NCBI GenBank assembly: GCA_016794365.1
Contig: JAEUKB010000059.1
Location: 1 to 64,000 of the forward strand
From: Myxococcales bacterium
GTDB taxonomy: Bacteria > Myxococcota_A > Polyangia > Palsa-1104 > JAEUJZ01
DNA: 64,000 nucleotides
Direction of reading: 5' to 3'
Part shown: positions 25,066 to 33,680 of the stretch, piece by piece
Numbering within the stretch: position 1 is the stretch's first letter
Layout of the letters: each line of letters starts with the position of its first letter
Position numbers and translations under genes: made by a program
Notes under the pieces: generated by a model
Told to the model about the DNA's origin: nothing
Database searches by the model: none
The model's input: the letters and a program-made list of their open reading frames with translations, nothing else

Positions 25066-26052
25066 ATGGAAGCATCGGACCTGAACTTGCTCGGTGTGCT
25101 GGATGCTCTGCTTCAGGAAGGGAGCGTCACCGCTGCGGCCCGCCGCATGGGCCTGTCCACCCCGGCCATGAGCCATGCCTTGGCCCGCATCCGTGAGCGC
25201 CTGGGGGATCCGATCCTGGTGCGCTCGGGACGCGGCATGCTGCTGACCCCGCGCGCTGAGTCCTTAAAGCCCCAGATCCACGCCATCGTGAGCCAGGCCC
25301 GTCAGGCGCTTGCCCCGAACAAGCCGTTTGTCGCCAAAGAGCTTGCGCGCAGCTTTGTTGTACACGCCACCGACTACGTGCTCCAGATCCTGGGGCCCAC
25401 CGTCGATCGAATCCTGCGGCAAGAGTCCCCAGGCGTCTGCATCCGCTTTGTCCCGAACACCCCGGACGACGCCAGCAGCCTGCGGGACGAGGGCTCGGAC
25501 CTGGCGGTCGGCATCTACGGTGAGCTGCCCCAAGAGATGCGCATCCGGCACCTGCTGACCGAGCGCTTCGTCTGTGTGGTCCGGCGGGGCCACCCGCTCT
25601 GCGCGCAGCGGCTCACCCTGGATCAGTTTGTCGCGCATCCGCACATCCAGGTGGCACCACGCGGCAAGCCGGGCGGCTATCTGGACGATGTGCTGCGCGA
25701 GCGCGGGCTGTCCCGCACCGTGGCGCGGGCCGTACCCTACTTTGTGACCGCTCTTCAGCTTGTGGCAGAGACGGACTATCTGCTCACGATCTCCGAGCGC
25801 ATCGCCAAGCTGTACGTCGATCGGCTGGATTTGGTGGCGATGGAAGTGCCGCTGCCGCTGCGACCCTTTGCGCTGAGCCTTTTGTGGCATGCCCGACTCG
25901 ATGGCGACGCCGAGCATCGCTTCCTGCGCGAGGTCTTTGTCCGGGCCGCCAAGGCCGCCGCTGGTGAGCACTACGAAGACGCCCGCAGCCGCCTCGACCT
26001 GTCGGACCCGACCTCTGGGCAGGCCCGCAAGCGCGTCCGCCGCACCCCGTGA
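25066..26052 (+). CDS. LysR-family transcriptional regulator
   Basis: About 328 residues. The N-terminal winged HTH (DLNLLGVLDALLQEGSVTAAARRMGLSTPAMSHALARIRERLGDPILVR) is typical, and the C-terminal effector domain has two alpha/beta lobes (residues 90-300). It starts at ATG 25066, or possibly GTG 25063 or TTG 25057; GGGAG lies at 25041-25045. It reads toward the DJ-1 gene, 112 bp downstream. Many LysR regulators control a neighbouring gene, so control of the DJ-1/PfpI protein is likely, but the inducer is unknown. The direct-repeat boxes upstream suggest autoregulation. Confidence 0.9.
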   Translation: MEASDLNLLGVLDALLQEGSVTAAARRMGLSTPAMSHALARIRERLGDPILVRSGRGMLLTPRAESLKPQIHAIVSQARQALAPNKPFVAKELARSFVVHATDYVLQILGPTVDRILRQESPGVCIRFVPNTPDDASSLRDEGSDLAVGIYGELPQEMRIRHLLTERFVCVVRRGHPLCAQRLTLDQFVAHPHIQVAPRGKPGGYLDDVLRERGLSRTVARAVPYFVTALQLVAETDYLLTISERIAKLYVDRLDLVAMEVPLPLRPFALSLLWHARLDGDAEHRFLREVFVRAAKAAAGEHYEDARSRLDLSDPTSGQARKRVRRTP

Positions 26053-26116
26053 TCGTTGCAGCGCTTGAAACGATAAGTTGCGCACCGCTGCACTTCTCGC
26101 AGCGTGGGCGGCTCCC

Positions 26117-26122
26117 TATAGT
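26117..26122 (+). promoter_or_regulatory. Candidate -10 box for the DJ-1/PfpI gene
   Basis: TATAGT is preceded 17 bp upstream by a weak TTCTCG (26094-26099), which suits an activator-dependent promoter. A TTGCGC/GCTGCA dyad-like segment just upstream (about 26078-26092) is a possible LysR site. It is 42 nt before the ATG. Confidence 0.4.
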
Positions 26123-26164
26123 CGGTGATGAGAAACCATCTCATCCCAGGGAGGGAGCTGCCAC

Positions 26165-26935
26165 ATGAGCCTGAGAGATCCGAACCCCGCAAGCAAGAAC
26201 CGTCCAAAGCGCGTTGCCATCGTGATCGCCAACCCCGCCGTGTCCAGCACCACGGGCTGGCCGGTCGGCTTTTGGTGGTCCGAGCTGACCCATCCCTACT
26301 ACGCCTTTCATGAAGCGGGCTACCAGGTCGAGATCTTCAGCCCCGCCGGTGGGGCCTGCGAAGCCGATGCGATGAGCGATCCACGCGATCCCAGCGGCTA
26401 CTCCGAGACGGACCTCATCAGCATGGGCTTTGTCTCGACGCCACGGCTGGCCAAGCTGGTGACGCAGACGCGGCCCGTGTCGGACATCCAAGTCGCCGAT
26501 TTCGACGCCATCGTGGTCGCGGGCGGCCAGGCTCCGATGTTTTCGTTCGAGACGGCCACCGCGCTGACGCAGAAGTTTGTCGAGTTCTATGAAGCAGGCA
26601 AGGTCGCCAGCGCGCTGTGCCACGGCGTCGCGGTCCTGCGCTATGCCGTGCTGTCCAGCGGCGAGCCGCTGTGCAAGGGCAAGACCGTCACTGGCTTTGC
26701 CAACGTCGAAGAGGACTTCGCCGACAACGCGGTCTGGGGCATGGGCTTTCTGCCTCGGGACAAGCACCTGATGCCGTGGCGGATCGAAGACGAGCTTAAG
26801 AAGCTGGGGGCCAACTATGTGTCAGCGGGTCTGTGGCGCGGCTTTGCGGTGCGCGATGGCAACTTGATCACCGGACAGCAGAACTTTTCCGGCACAGAGA
26901 CGGCCCAGCTCATCATCGAGACGCTCGGACGCTAG
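26165..26935 (+). CDS. DJ-1/PfpI-family protein (type 1 glutamine amidotransferase-like)
   Basis: A 256-residue cytoplasmic protein of the DJ-1/ThiJ/PfpI superfamily. The nucleophile elbow is A150-L-C152-H153-G, with a conserved Glu region FWWSELTHP near residues 37-43, as in Hsp31-like members that act as glyoxalases or chaperones. A GGQAP segment forms the second lobe. SD GGGAGGGAG lies 8 nt before the ATG. It lies downstream of a LysR regulator, which may respond to electrophiles such as methylglyoxal; this is inference. The subfamily (glyoxalase III versus amidase) cannot be told by eye. Confidence 0.85.
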   Translation: MSLRDPNPASKNRPKRVAIVIANPAVSSTTGWPVGFWWSELTHPYYAFHEAGYQVEIFSPAGGACEADAMSDPRDPSGYSETDLISMGFVSTPRLAKLVTQTRPVSDIQVADFDAIVVAGGQAPMFSFETATALTQKFVEFYEAGKVASALCHGVAVLRYAVLSSGEPLCKGKTVTGFANVEEDFADNAVWGMGFLPRDKHLMPWRIEDELKKLGANYVSAGLWRGFAVRDGNLITGQQNFSGTETAQLIIETLGR

Positions 26936-27029
26936 CTGCGCGCCCCGTCAAGTGGCCGTCTGCCCCGGTGGGGACGGCCCTTTTGCCCCACAATCGCTCG
27001 GGTCTTTTCGACCGACAAGGAGCCTACGC

Positions 27030-27920
27030 ATGCAGCCAGACACGTCTTCCCCCCAGCACATCCTGGCCGCTTACTTTGAGGGCTGGAACCGGCACGACGC
27101 CGAGGCGGTGATCGCGACCTTTGCACCGGACGGCACGTTCACCGATCCCACCACCGCTTCGCCCATCCCGGCCCAGGAGGTCGGCGACCTGGTCCGCTCG
27201 CTGTGCAGCGCGATGCCTGACCTGCACATGCAGTGGACCGCTGCGCTGGGATCGCTGGGACACTTTGCGGTCGAATGGCGGCTGCGCGGACGCAACCTCG
27301 GCACCCTGTTTCCGGGCGTTGGACCGACCGAGCAGACGATCGACCTGGCGGGCATCGATGTGTTCACGCTCGATGACAGCGGGATCCGCAGCGTCCGCCG
27401 CTACTACGATCAGAAGTCGCTCGCAGAGCAGCTCGGGCTGATGGCGCTGATCCAGCCGATCGCGCAGGGTCCGGCCCAGTTTGGCTACTCGATGCGGGTG
27501 GCGTCCGACAACCGCAAGCCACCGGGCGTCATCGCGCTCACCTGGATTGCGGCGGCCAGCCCGAGCGAAAAAGAGCGCATCCGGGCGCACTCGAAGCAAA
27601 ACGTCAGGGACTTTCTGGGCGAGCCGGGCTTTTTGTCGATCGTGACGGGCTTTACCGGCCTGCGCGGCTTTACGGTGACGGCGTGGGAAGACGAAGCGTC
27701 GATGAAGCGCGCGCTTAGCAAGCATCACACCGTGGCGATGCGCGAGCTGTTTGGCGAGTCCTTTGTGGCCGCTGTCTGGACCAGCGTGTGGACGCCTTCC
27801 CGCATCAACCGCATCTGGGTTCGCTGCCCGCACTGCGGATCACTCGAAGATGTGTCCGACGATCACCGCAGCTGTCAGCGCTGCCAGTCCGAGCTGCCCA
27901 GCCGTCCCGCCTTCTGGTAG
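27030..27920 (+). CDS. SnoaL-like domain fused to a ferredoxin-like domain and zinc ribbon
   Basis: About 296 residues. The N-terminal half is a SnoaL/NTF2-like fold (AYFEGWNRHDAEAVIATFAPDGTFTDP; about 10-140). The middle resembles the antibiotic biosynthesis monooxygenase / dimeric alpha-beta barrel type (WEDEASMKRALSKHHT). A C-terminal zinc ribbon follows, with C266-x2-C269 and C282-x2-C285. SD AAGGAG is 8 nt upstream of ATG 27030. The three-domain combination is unusual. It lies 94 bp downstream of the DJ-1 gene in the same orientation. Substrate is unknown. Confidence 0.65.
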   Translation: MQPDTSSPQHILAAYFEGWNRHDAEAVIATFAPDGTFTDPTTASPIPAQEVGDLVRSLCSAMPDLHMQWTAALGSLGHFAVEWRLRGRNLGTLFPGVGPTEQTIDLAGIDVFTLDDSGIRSVRRYYDQKSLAEQLGLMALIQPIAQGPAQFGYSMRVASDNRKPPGVIALTWIAAASPSEKERIRAHSKQNVRDFLGEPGFLSIVTGFTGLRGFTVTAWEDEASMKRALSKHHTVAMRELFGESFVAAVWTSVWTPSRINRIWVRCPHCGSLEDVSDDHRSCQRCQSELPSRPAFW

Positions 27921-28071
27921 CCAGGCCGCTCAGCCAGCCGAAACCCGCCAAGCCGCAGCGTCCCTCCCCTCGCTTGTCCTGCTGCGGAGCTTTCCGTTCT
28001 CAAATCTCTTGAAATTTGTATTCCCAAATACCGATGATCAGATAGATCACCCCACGTCTTTGTGAGGCACC

Positions 28072-28449
28072 ATGACCCAGAGTCGAAAGAGGCTGCTGCT
28101 TGTTGATGATGCCGTCACCATCCGCAAGCTGGCGCGCGCCATTTTGGGCAGCGATTACGACTTCTTCGAGGCCGAAAACGGCGAGCAGGGCAACGTCGTA
28201 GCCCGTGCAGAGCAGCCCGATCTGATCGTGATGGACCTGAACATGCCGATCAAAGACGGGCTGGCGGCGCTGGCCGAGCTAAAAGCGACAGCCAGCACGA
28301 CTCGCATCCCTGTCATCATCCTGACATCGGAGACCGAGGCTGGCCTGCGCGATCGCTGCGAGGCGCTGGGCTGTGCGGCCTTTTTGCGCAAGCCGCTCGA
28401 TCGCGTGCAGCTCCGGGACACGGTTTCACACATCTTGGGAGTCGCATGA
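28072..28449 (+). CDS. CheY-like single-domain response regulator (first copy)
   Basis: A 125-residue receiver. The acidic pair is in LLVDDAVT (Asp-Asp), the phosphoacceptor Asp in VMDLNMP, the Thr in IILTSE, and the Lys in LRKPLD. It has no output domain. It is the first gene of the chemosensory operon; its stop overlaps the start of cheW (ATGA). With the second CheY at 30217, the operon has two stand-alone receivers, as in some myxobacterial systems that control motility or development rather than flagella. A GTGAGG stretch precedes the ATG. Confidence 0.93.
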   Translation: MTQSRKRLLLVDDAVTIRKLARAILGSDYDFFEAENGEQGNVVARAEQPDLIVMDLNMPIKDGLAALAELKATASTTRIPVIILTSETEAGLRDRCEALGCAAFLRKPLDRVQLRDTVSHILGVA

Positions 28450-28940
28450 AGCACGGCTGTCTCATCGTAAGCTGTGCCCACAGCCAGCTTGCCTTGCCGG
28501 TCGAGAGCGTGGTCGAGGTCGCTCGCATGGTCGCCCCGTGCGCCAAGCTGCTGCGTGCGCCGCGCTACGTGATGGGCATCGTGGACTTTCACGGCCAGCT
28601 GGTGCCGCTTGTCGATCTGCCCGCACGGCTGGGACTGTGCGCACCGCGTACGCCGACCGCGATGAGCAGCGGCCACATCGTGTTTCTGGAGCTGCCGAGC
28701 GGTCTGTGGGGCATGGCGGTCGATGGCGTCCACGATCTCAGCCGCGAGCCGGTCACAGCCCTTTCGCTAGAGCCCAAGCACCTGAGCGGGCTGTTGCTTG
28801 GATCGCTGCGGCTTGCCGATGGCGAGCGGGCCCTTGTGCTCAATCCCAGCCAGATCCTGTCGGTGGTGATGCGCGCTCGCATCGGAGCTGAGCTGCTGGC
28901 CCTGTCGAAGCCCTCGCAGCCGGATGGAGGCACGGCATGA
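28446..28940 (+). CDS. CheW-like coupling protein (first copy)
   Basis: A 164-residue SH3-like CheW domain that links CheA to receptors in the array. The start ATG overlaps the stop of the preceding cheY, and the end overlaps cheR (ATGA). Sequence features: SCAHSQLALPVESVVEVARM, the conserved GIVDFHGQLVPLVDLPARLG, and LWGMAVDGVHDL. All are typical of CheW. The protein is of usual length. Confidence 0.92.
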   Translation: MKHGCLIVSCAHSQLALPVESVVEVARMVAPCAKLLRAPRYVMGIVDFHGQLVPLVDLPARLGLCAPRTPTAMSSGHIVFLELPSGLWGMAVDGVHDLSREPVTALSLEPKHLSGLLLGSLRLADGERALVLNPSQILSVVMRARIGAELLALSKPSQPDGGTA

Positions 28941-30220
28941 ACGTCCTTGCCGAGCTGCTGGCCGAGCGAACCGGGCTGTGGTTTGGGGCCCACAACATCG
29001 ACCTGCTGGAGCGCGGGCTGGTGCAGCTCGGGACAACGCTGGGTCAGAGCCCACAGGCGCTCCTTGAGCGGCTGCGTACCGATGATCCCAAGTCGGAGCT
29101 GTGGCAGAAGCTGGTCGAGTCGGTCACGGTCGGTGAGACGTATCTGTTCCGTCATCCCGAGCAGCTTGCCCTGCTGAGCCAGCGCCTGGTGCCAGAGCGG
29201 CTGGTCAAAGGACAGCGATCGCTACGGGCCTGGAGCGCGGGCTGTGCAACCGGCGAGGAAGCGTACTCGCTGGCGATGGTGTTACACAAAGCGGCGCCGG
29301 GCTGTGAGGTGAGCGTGCTCGGTACCGACATCAGCCAGCAGGCCCTGGCCGTGGCGGCGCGGGGCAAGTACGGACCCAATTCCCAGCGAGAGCCGATTCC
29401 GAGCGCGGTGCGGAGCCTGCTGCTTTACCACAGCGAAGGCAGCGTCGAGGTCGTCCCGCAGGTGCGGGCCCAGGTCGAGCTGCGTCCGGTCAACTTGGTC
29501 GATGAAGAGCAGCTTCAGACCGTTCCCGGCGGCTTCGACTTCATCTTCTGTCGCAACGTCCTTATCTACTTCACCAAGGCGCACAGCCAGCGGGTGCTCC
29601 GGGCGCTGCGGGATCGCCTTCAGCCGGGCGGAGTGCTGGTGCTAACGGCGCTTGATCAGCGAGAGCAGGTCGAAGGGCTGATGCCCCAAGTGCTAGACGG
29701 CGTCCCGATCCTGCGACGGATGGATGCGGTCAAACATACGCCGACTCCGCGCGCGCTGCCTGCGCTGCCTGCGCTGCCCGCAAAGCCGCTGCGCCTTTTG
29801 TCCGCCCATGCGGAAGACATTCGCCAAAGAGCAGCCGAGGTCAAAGCCGCCGCCGATCAAGGGGACTTGCATCGGGCCTCGCACCTGGCGCGTCGGCTGC
29901 TTGTGGCCGAGCGAACCCCGGAAGCCCTGCACTTGCTGGCGCTCATCCTGGGCGAGCAAGGCCGTCACAGCGAAGCAGAGCAGCTGCTGACCGAAGCGCT
30001 GGCGGTCAATCCGCAGTACGTCCAGGGACACTTAAGCCTCGGCTTGCTAGAGCGACCACCACACCAAAAGTGGCGCAGCGCCGAGCACCTTCATACCGTG
30101 ATTTCCTTACTCGCACAGCGCCGCGACGATGAGCTGTTACACGGCCCAGAGCCGGTGCAGGTTGCGATGGCGCGCCGACTGGCAAGTGCCGGGCTGGCCA
30201 ACTTGGAGAGACGCTCGTGA
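28937..30220 (+). CDS. CheR-like chemoreceptor methyltransferase with TPR tail
   Basis: A 427-residue protein. Residues about 1-270 are a CheR methyltransferase that methylates glutamates on MCPs using SAM. The SAM loop SAGCATGEEAYSLAM lies at about residues 99-113; the conserved TVGETYLFRHPEQ and FDFIFCRNVLIYF are also seen. Residues about 290-420 look like tetratricopeptide repeats, as in FrzF-type CheR proteins of myxobacteria. It starts at ATG 28937 within an ATGA overlap, and ends in a GTGA overlap with the next cheY. Confidence 0.9.
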   Translation: MNVLAELLAERTGLWFGAHNIDLLERGLVQLGTTLGQSPQALLERLRTDDPKSELWQKLVESVTVGETYLFRHPEQLALLSQRLVPERLVKGQRSLRAWSAGCATGEEAYSLAMVLHKAAPGCEVSVLGTDISQQALAVAARGKYGPNSQREPIPSAVRSLLLYHSEGSVEVVPQVRAQVELRPVNLVDEEQLQTVPGGFDFIFCRNVLIYFTKAHSQRVLRALRDRLQPGGVLVLTALDQREQVEGLMPQVLDGVPILRRMDAVKHTPTPRALPALPALPAKPLRLLSAHAEDIRQRAAEVKAAADQGDLHRASHLARRLLVAERTPEALHLLALILGEQGRHSEAEQLLTEALAVNPQYVQGHLSLGLLERPPHQKWRSAEHLHTVISLLAQRRDDELLHGPEPVQVAMARRLASAGLANLERRS

Positions 30221-30588
30221 AAAAAGTCCTGATTGTTGATGACTCAGCCACCACGCGCGCCGTCGTAAAAGTGTATCTAAGCGGCCAGTCCCTGGGCTTT
30301 TTGGAAGCAGACAACGGCACCGATGCGCTGCGCATGGCTCTTGATGAGCGACCCGATGCCATCATCATCGACCTGAAGATGCCGGGCATGGACGGCTTGA
30401 CCTTCATCCGTCGCGCCCGCATGAGCGTAGCGCTCCAGCGGACGCCGATCATCCTCATCACCGGACAGAAGTCGCTGGAGATCAAAGCCGAGGCGATGCG
30501 CTGCGGGGCCAGTCACTTTATGACCAAGCCGATCGATGTCCCGATGCTGGCGATGCTGATCATGAAGTCGGTCGGGCTGGAGAAGTAA
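30217..30588 (+). CDS. CheY-like response regulator (second copy)
   Basis: A 123-residue receiver. It has VDDSATT, phosphoacceptor IIDLKMPGMDG, IILITGQ and the Lys in MTKPIDVP. It starts at GTG 30217, overlapping the stop of cheR. It lies 6 nt before the second cheW. Together with the first CheY it may act as signal output or phosphate sink. Confidence 0.93.
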   Translation: MKKVLIVDDSATTRAVVKVYLSGQSLGFLEADNGTDALRMALDERPDAIIIDLKMPGMDGLTFIRRARMSVALQRTPIILITGQKSLEIKAEAMRCGASHFMTKPIDVPMLAMLIMKSVGLEK

Positions 30589-30594
30589 GCGGCC

Positions 30595-31122
30595 ATGGCC
30601 GAAGAGGCAGCGAGCGGCACCGAAGAGATCTCGCGACTGCTTTCGGAGCGCGCGGCGCAGCTTGCCCGGCGTGAGCTGGACGATGACCAAGCGACGCTGT
30701 TGCCGCATGTCGCGTTCCAAGCCGCCGGTCAGCAGTTCGCGGTGCCGCTGCGCTACGTCGTGCATGCCAGTCGGCTGCGTCACCTGACGCCGATTCCGGG
30801 CGGGCCGCCGTATCTGCTCGGGATCTGTGCGCTCGCGGGGCATCTGGTGTCGGTGCTGGACGTGGCGGCGTTTTTGGATCTCCGGCAGCGCGGGCTCAGC
30901 GATGTGGCCTGCTGCTTGGTGGTCAGCCTGCAAGGTCGCGAGCTGGGGCTGTGCGCCGAGCGGCTGCTTGGCATCGAAGACATTCCGGCGGGACAGCTTG
31001 CGCCATGGCTGAGCGGGTCGGTGATGATCTCGCATGTGGCGACGCTACCGAAGCTACAGCTGCTGATCTTAGATCTGCCGCAGCTATTGTCGGACCCGCG
31101 CCTGACCGAGGAGCCGAGCTAA
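30595..31122 (+). CDS. CheW-like coupling protein (second copy)
   Basis: A 175-residue CheW-domain protein. Conserved pieces are FAVPLRYVVHASRL, LLGICALAGHLVSVLDVAAFL and QGRELGLCAERLLG. About 35 N-terminal residues precede the domain (EEAASGTEEISRLLSERAAQ). The two CheW genes flank cheR-cheY in the same operon. It ends 3 nt before the cheA start. Confidence 0.9.
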   Translation: MAEEAASGTEEISRLLSERAAQLARRELDDDQATLLPHVAFQAAGQQFAVPLRYVVHASRLRHLTPIPGGPPYLLGICALAGHLVSVLDVAAFLDLRQRGLSDVACCLVVSLQGRELGLCAERLLGIEDIPAGQLAPWLSGSVMISHVATLPKLQLLILDLPQLLSDPRLTEEPS

Positions 31123-31125
31123 GCC

Positions 31126-33375
31126 ATGGACGAGCTGCTGCGCGAAGTCATCGACATCTTCGTCGCGGAAGCCCGTGAGCAGGCCGATCGCATCACGCAG
31201 GCTCTTTTGACGATGGAGCAGCAGCCATCGAGCATTCCCAAAGAGATCGAGGAGCTGTATCGCCAGGCGCACAGCTTGAAGGGCTCGTCGGCTTCGCTGG
31301 GGGTGGAAGAGCTGTCGCAGCTGGCGCACCACTTCGAGAGCGCGCTGCTGCCGGTGCGTCGGCAGAAGGGACAGCTTACGGCAGAGCTGGTGGATCTGGG
31401 GCTTCAGGCGATGGACGCGGTCAAGCTGCGCGTCGCAGGTCTGCAAGCCGACAACGAGCTGGGACTGCTCGATGTGCAGCGGCTGACGGCGCGGTTTGAG
31501 CAGCTCGCCAGCGGTGCAGCGCACGCGAACCCAAGCCATCCCGCAGCGGCCCCAGCCAGCGCCCAGCCAGCGACGCAGCCGATGAAGCCGAGCGAGCCAA
31601 GGCCGGTTGGTTTCGCCGAGCAGCCGTCGCCCCGGGACGCTGCGTCACCAGCCGATGAAGAGCCCGGTGAGACCCTCTTTGCCGGGGTCAGCGAGGCGGC
31701 GGATACGGTGCGTGTCTCGATCGACAAGCTGGCGGCGCTGGTGCAGCACACCGATGCGCTGCGACGGCTACGCGGTCAGCTTGAGCATCATCAGAGCGAG
31801 GTGACGGCGATGCTGCGCGGGCTGGAAAAGCTGGTCCGTGGTGGCAGCAAAAACGGGGACGCTCAGATCAAACGCACCGACGATGAGCTTCAGCACCTGC
31901 TGCGCGGGCTGCGCTCACTGCGACGAGACTTGATCGATGACGTGGAAGGGCTGCAATCGACAACGGGCGAGCTAGACGACGGGCTGCGGGCGATGCAGCT
32001 TCTACCGGCGGCGCTGCTGTCTCAGCCGCTGCATCGGGCGGTGCGGGAAGCGTGTCGGTCCACGGGCAAGGAAGCGACGCTACGGCTCGATGGAGAAGAT
32101 GTCTTCCTGGACCGGACGCTGCTCGAAGCGATCAAGACGCCGCTGCTCCATGTGGTGCGAAACGCCGTCGATCACGGGATCGAGTCCGTCGAAGTGCGCG
32201 AGGCCATTGGCAAGCCAGCCGCCGGACAGCTGCGCGTACGCATCGAGCAGCGCGGCAGCCAGGTGGAGCTAATTGTCTCGGATGATGGTCGCGGGCTCGA
32301 CGTGACACGGATTCGCGAGGTGGCCCAGCAGCGCGGACTGCTGAGCGCCAAGGAAGCGTCCCAGCTAGACGAGGCAGAGTCGTATCAGCTGCTGCTGCGA
32401 CCGGGCTTTTCGACCAAGGAAGAGATCACGGCGCTGTCGGGACGGGGCGTTGGGCTCGATGTGGTCAACACGACGGTGCGCAAGCTGCATGGAACGCTCA
32501 GCATCGAGTCCGTACCGGGTGCGGGTACGACCTTTACGATCTCGGTGCCGCTGACGGTCGCAGCGTCGCGGGTGCTGATGCTGGAAGAGCAGGACCACAC
32601 CTTCGCGCTGCCGCTGCCCGCGATCGCACGAATTGCCCTGCCGCGTCGAGAAGAGCTGGTTTCGCTGGGTGGTCAGATGGTGTTTTACGTCGATGGTCAG
32701 CCGCAGACGGTGCTGCGCCTGTCGAAGCTGCTCGGACAGACCCACACGGGAGAAGCGCCCGCCCGTCAGCCACTTTTGATCCTGCGTGGCAGCAGCGGGG
32801 CGGTGATTGCGTGTGACCGGCTGCGCGGCGAAGCCGACTTGGTGCTGCGACCCTTGCCGATCGAGCTGCGTCGCTATCCGCTGCTATCGTCGGTGGCGAT
32901 TGTGCCAAGTGGCCCGGCGCTGTTTGTGCTGTCGCCGCAAGGTCTGCTGTCCGCCGCTGCCAGCCTGCGTCTACAAAAAGAGAGCCGCAGTCGTCGCCGG
33001 ACGGTGCTGGTCGCAGACGACTCGATCACGACGCGATCGCTTCTGCGCAGTGTGCTGGAAGGTGGCGGTTATCGGGTTCGTACCGCGTCGGATGGCGATG
33101 AAGCCCTGCGGATCGCGCGCAGCGAGCGAATCGATCTGGTGGTGTCGGATGTACGCATGCCCAGGCTCGATGGCATTGGGCTCTTGCTACGACTGCGAGG
33201 CGATGCCCGCACGAGCAAGCTGCCGCTGGTGCTGTTTTCCGGCGCACAGAGCGATGAAGATCGTCAGCGCGGACTGTCCGCCGGAGCCAGCGCATACCTG
33301 GCCAAGAGCGACTTTGAGCGCGGACAGCTCGTCGATGTGGTGACGCAGCTTCTCCACAAAGAGGAAGCGACATGA
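31126..33375 (+). CDS. CheA-type histidine kinase with C-terminal receiver (FrzE-like)
   Basis: A 749-residue hybrid. The Hpt domain has the phosphorylated H49 in QAHSLKGSSASLG. After a Pro/Ala-rich linker (about 130-175) come the dimerisation segment and the HATPase domain (VVRNAVDHGIE, DDGRGLD, GRGVGLDVV). A CheW-like domain follows, then a receiver from about residue 625 (VADDSITTRSLLRS, phosphoacceptor VVSDVRMP, Lys in LAKSD). The CheA-plus-receiver layout is that of FrzE and other myxobacterial Che proteins. It ends in an ATGA overlap with cheB. Confidence 0.92.
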   Translation: MDELLREVIDIFVAEAREQADRITQALLTMEQQPSSIPKEIEELYRQAHSLKGSSASLGVEELSQLAHHFESALLPVRRQKGQLTAELVDLGLQAMDAVKLRVAGLQADNELGLLDVQRLTARFEQLASGAAHANPSHPAAAPASAQPATQPMKPSEPRPVGFAEQPSPRDAASPADEEPGETLFAGVSEAADTVRVSIDKLAALVQHTDALRRLRGQLEHHQSEVTAMLRGLEKLVRGGSKNGDAQIKRTDDELQHLLRGLRSLRRDLIDDVEGLQSTTGELDDGLRAMQLLPAALLSQPLHRAVREACRSTGKEATLRLDGEDVFLDRTLLEAIKTPLLHVVRNAVDHGIESVEVREAIGKPAAGQLRVRIEQRGSQVELIVSDDGRGLDVTRIREVAQQRGLLSAKEASQLDEAESYQLLLRPGFSTKEEITALSGRGVGLDVVNTTVRKLHGTLSIESVPGAGTTFTISVPLTVAASRVLMLEEQDHTFALPLPAIARIALPRREELVSLGGQMVFYVDGQPQTVLRLSKLLGQTHTGEAPARQPLLILRGSSGAVIACDRLRGEADLVLRPLPIELRRYPLLSSVAIVPSGPALFVLSPQGLLSAAASLRLQKESRSRRRTVLVADDSITTRSLLRSVLEGGGYRVRTASDGDEALRIARSERIDLVVSDVRMPRLDGIGLLLRLRGDARTSKLPLVLFSGAQSDEDRQRGLSAGASAYLAKSDFERGQLVDVVTQLLHKEEAT

Positions 33376-33572
33376 AAGACGCCGACGAGCAGCGTCCGTG
33401 CCGCATCCTGCTGGTCGATGACAGCGAGTCTTATCGAACCGCGCTCAGCAAGCTGCTATCACGCGAAAAAGATGTCTACATCGTCGGAGAAGCAGCCGAT
33501 GGACGCGCCGCGCTGGAGCTGGTCCGCAAGCTGCGTCCCGATGTGATCATCATGGACGTGATGATGCCGAAG
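33372..33572 (+). pseudogene. cheB: cheB 5' part, interrupted after the phosphoacceptor motif
   Basis: It starts at ATG 33372, overlapping the cheA stop. It encodes the first 67 residues of a CheB receiver: CRILLVDDSESYRTALSKLL and the Asp in DVIIMDVMMPK. The sequence then runs into a foreign 1.36 kb insert. Read on past the junction, this frame continues for another 230 codons of unrelated sequence (to 34262), antisense to the integrase, and is not a real domain. The rest of cheB resumes at 34916 in the same frame if the 22 bp repeat is collapsed, so the intact gene would encode 343 residues. Confidence 0.9.
33551..33572. repeat. 22 bp direct repeat, left end (attL-like)
   Basis: It is identical to 34915-34936. 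The sequence begins CATGGACGTG and ends GCCGAAG; it encodes MDVMMPK with the receiver phosphoacceptor Asp. The base before each copy differs (T versus A). It is interpreted as the core of a site-specific recombination site. Confidence 0.9.
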
Positions 33573-33680
33573 CTGCGAACTGGGCGACGGCATCGACGAC
33601 AGAAAAAGCATCCGTGTGCCCGCCGTGGTCCATCCAGGTTGCAAGGCGAGCCTCGCGCGGACGCAGCCCACGAACCGACG

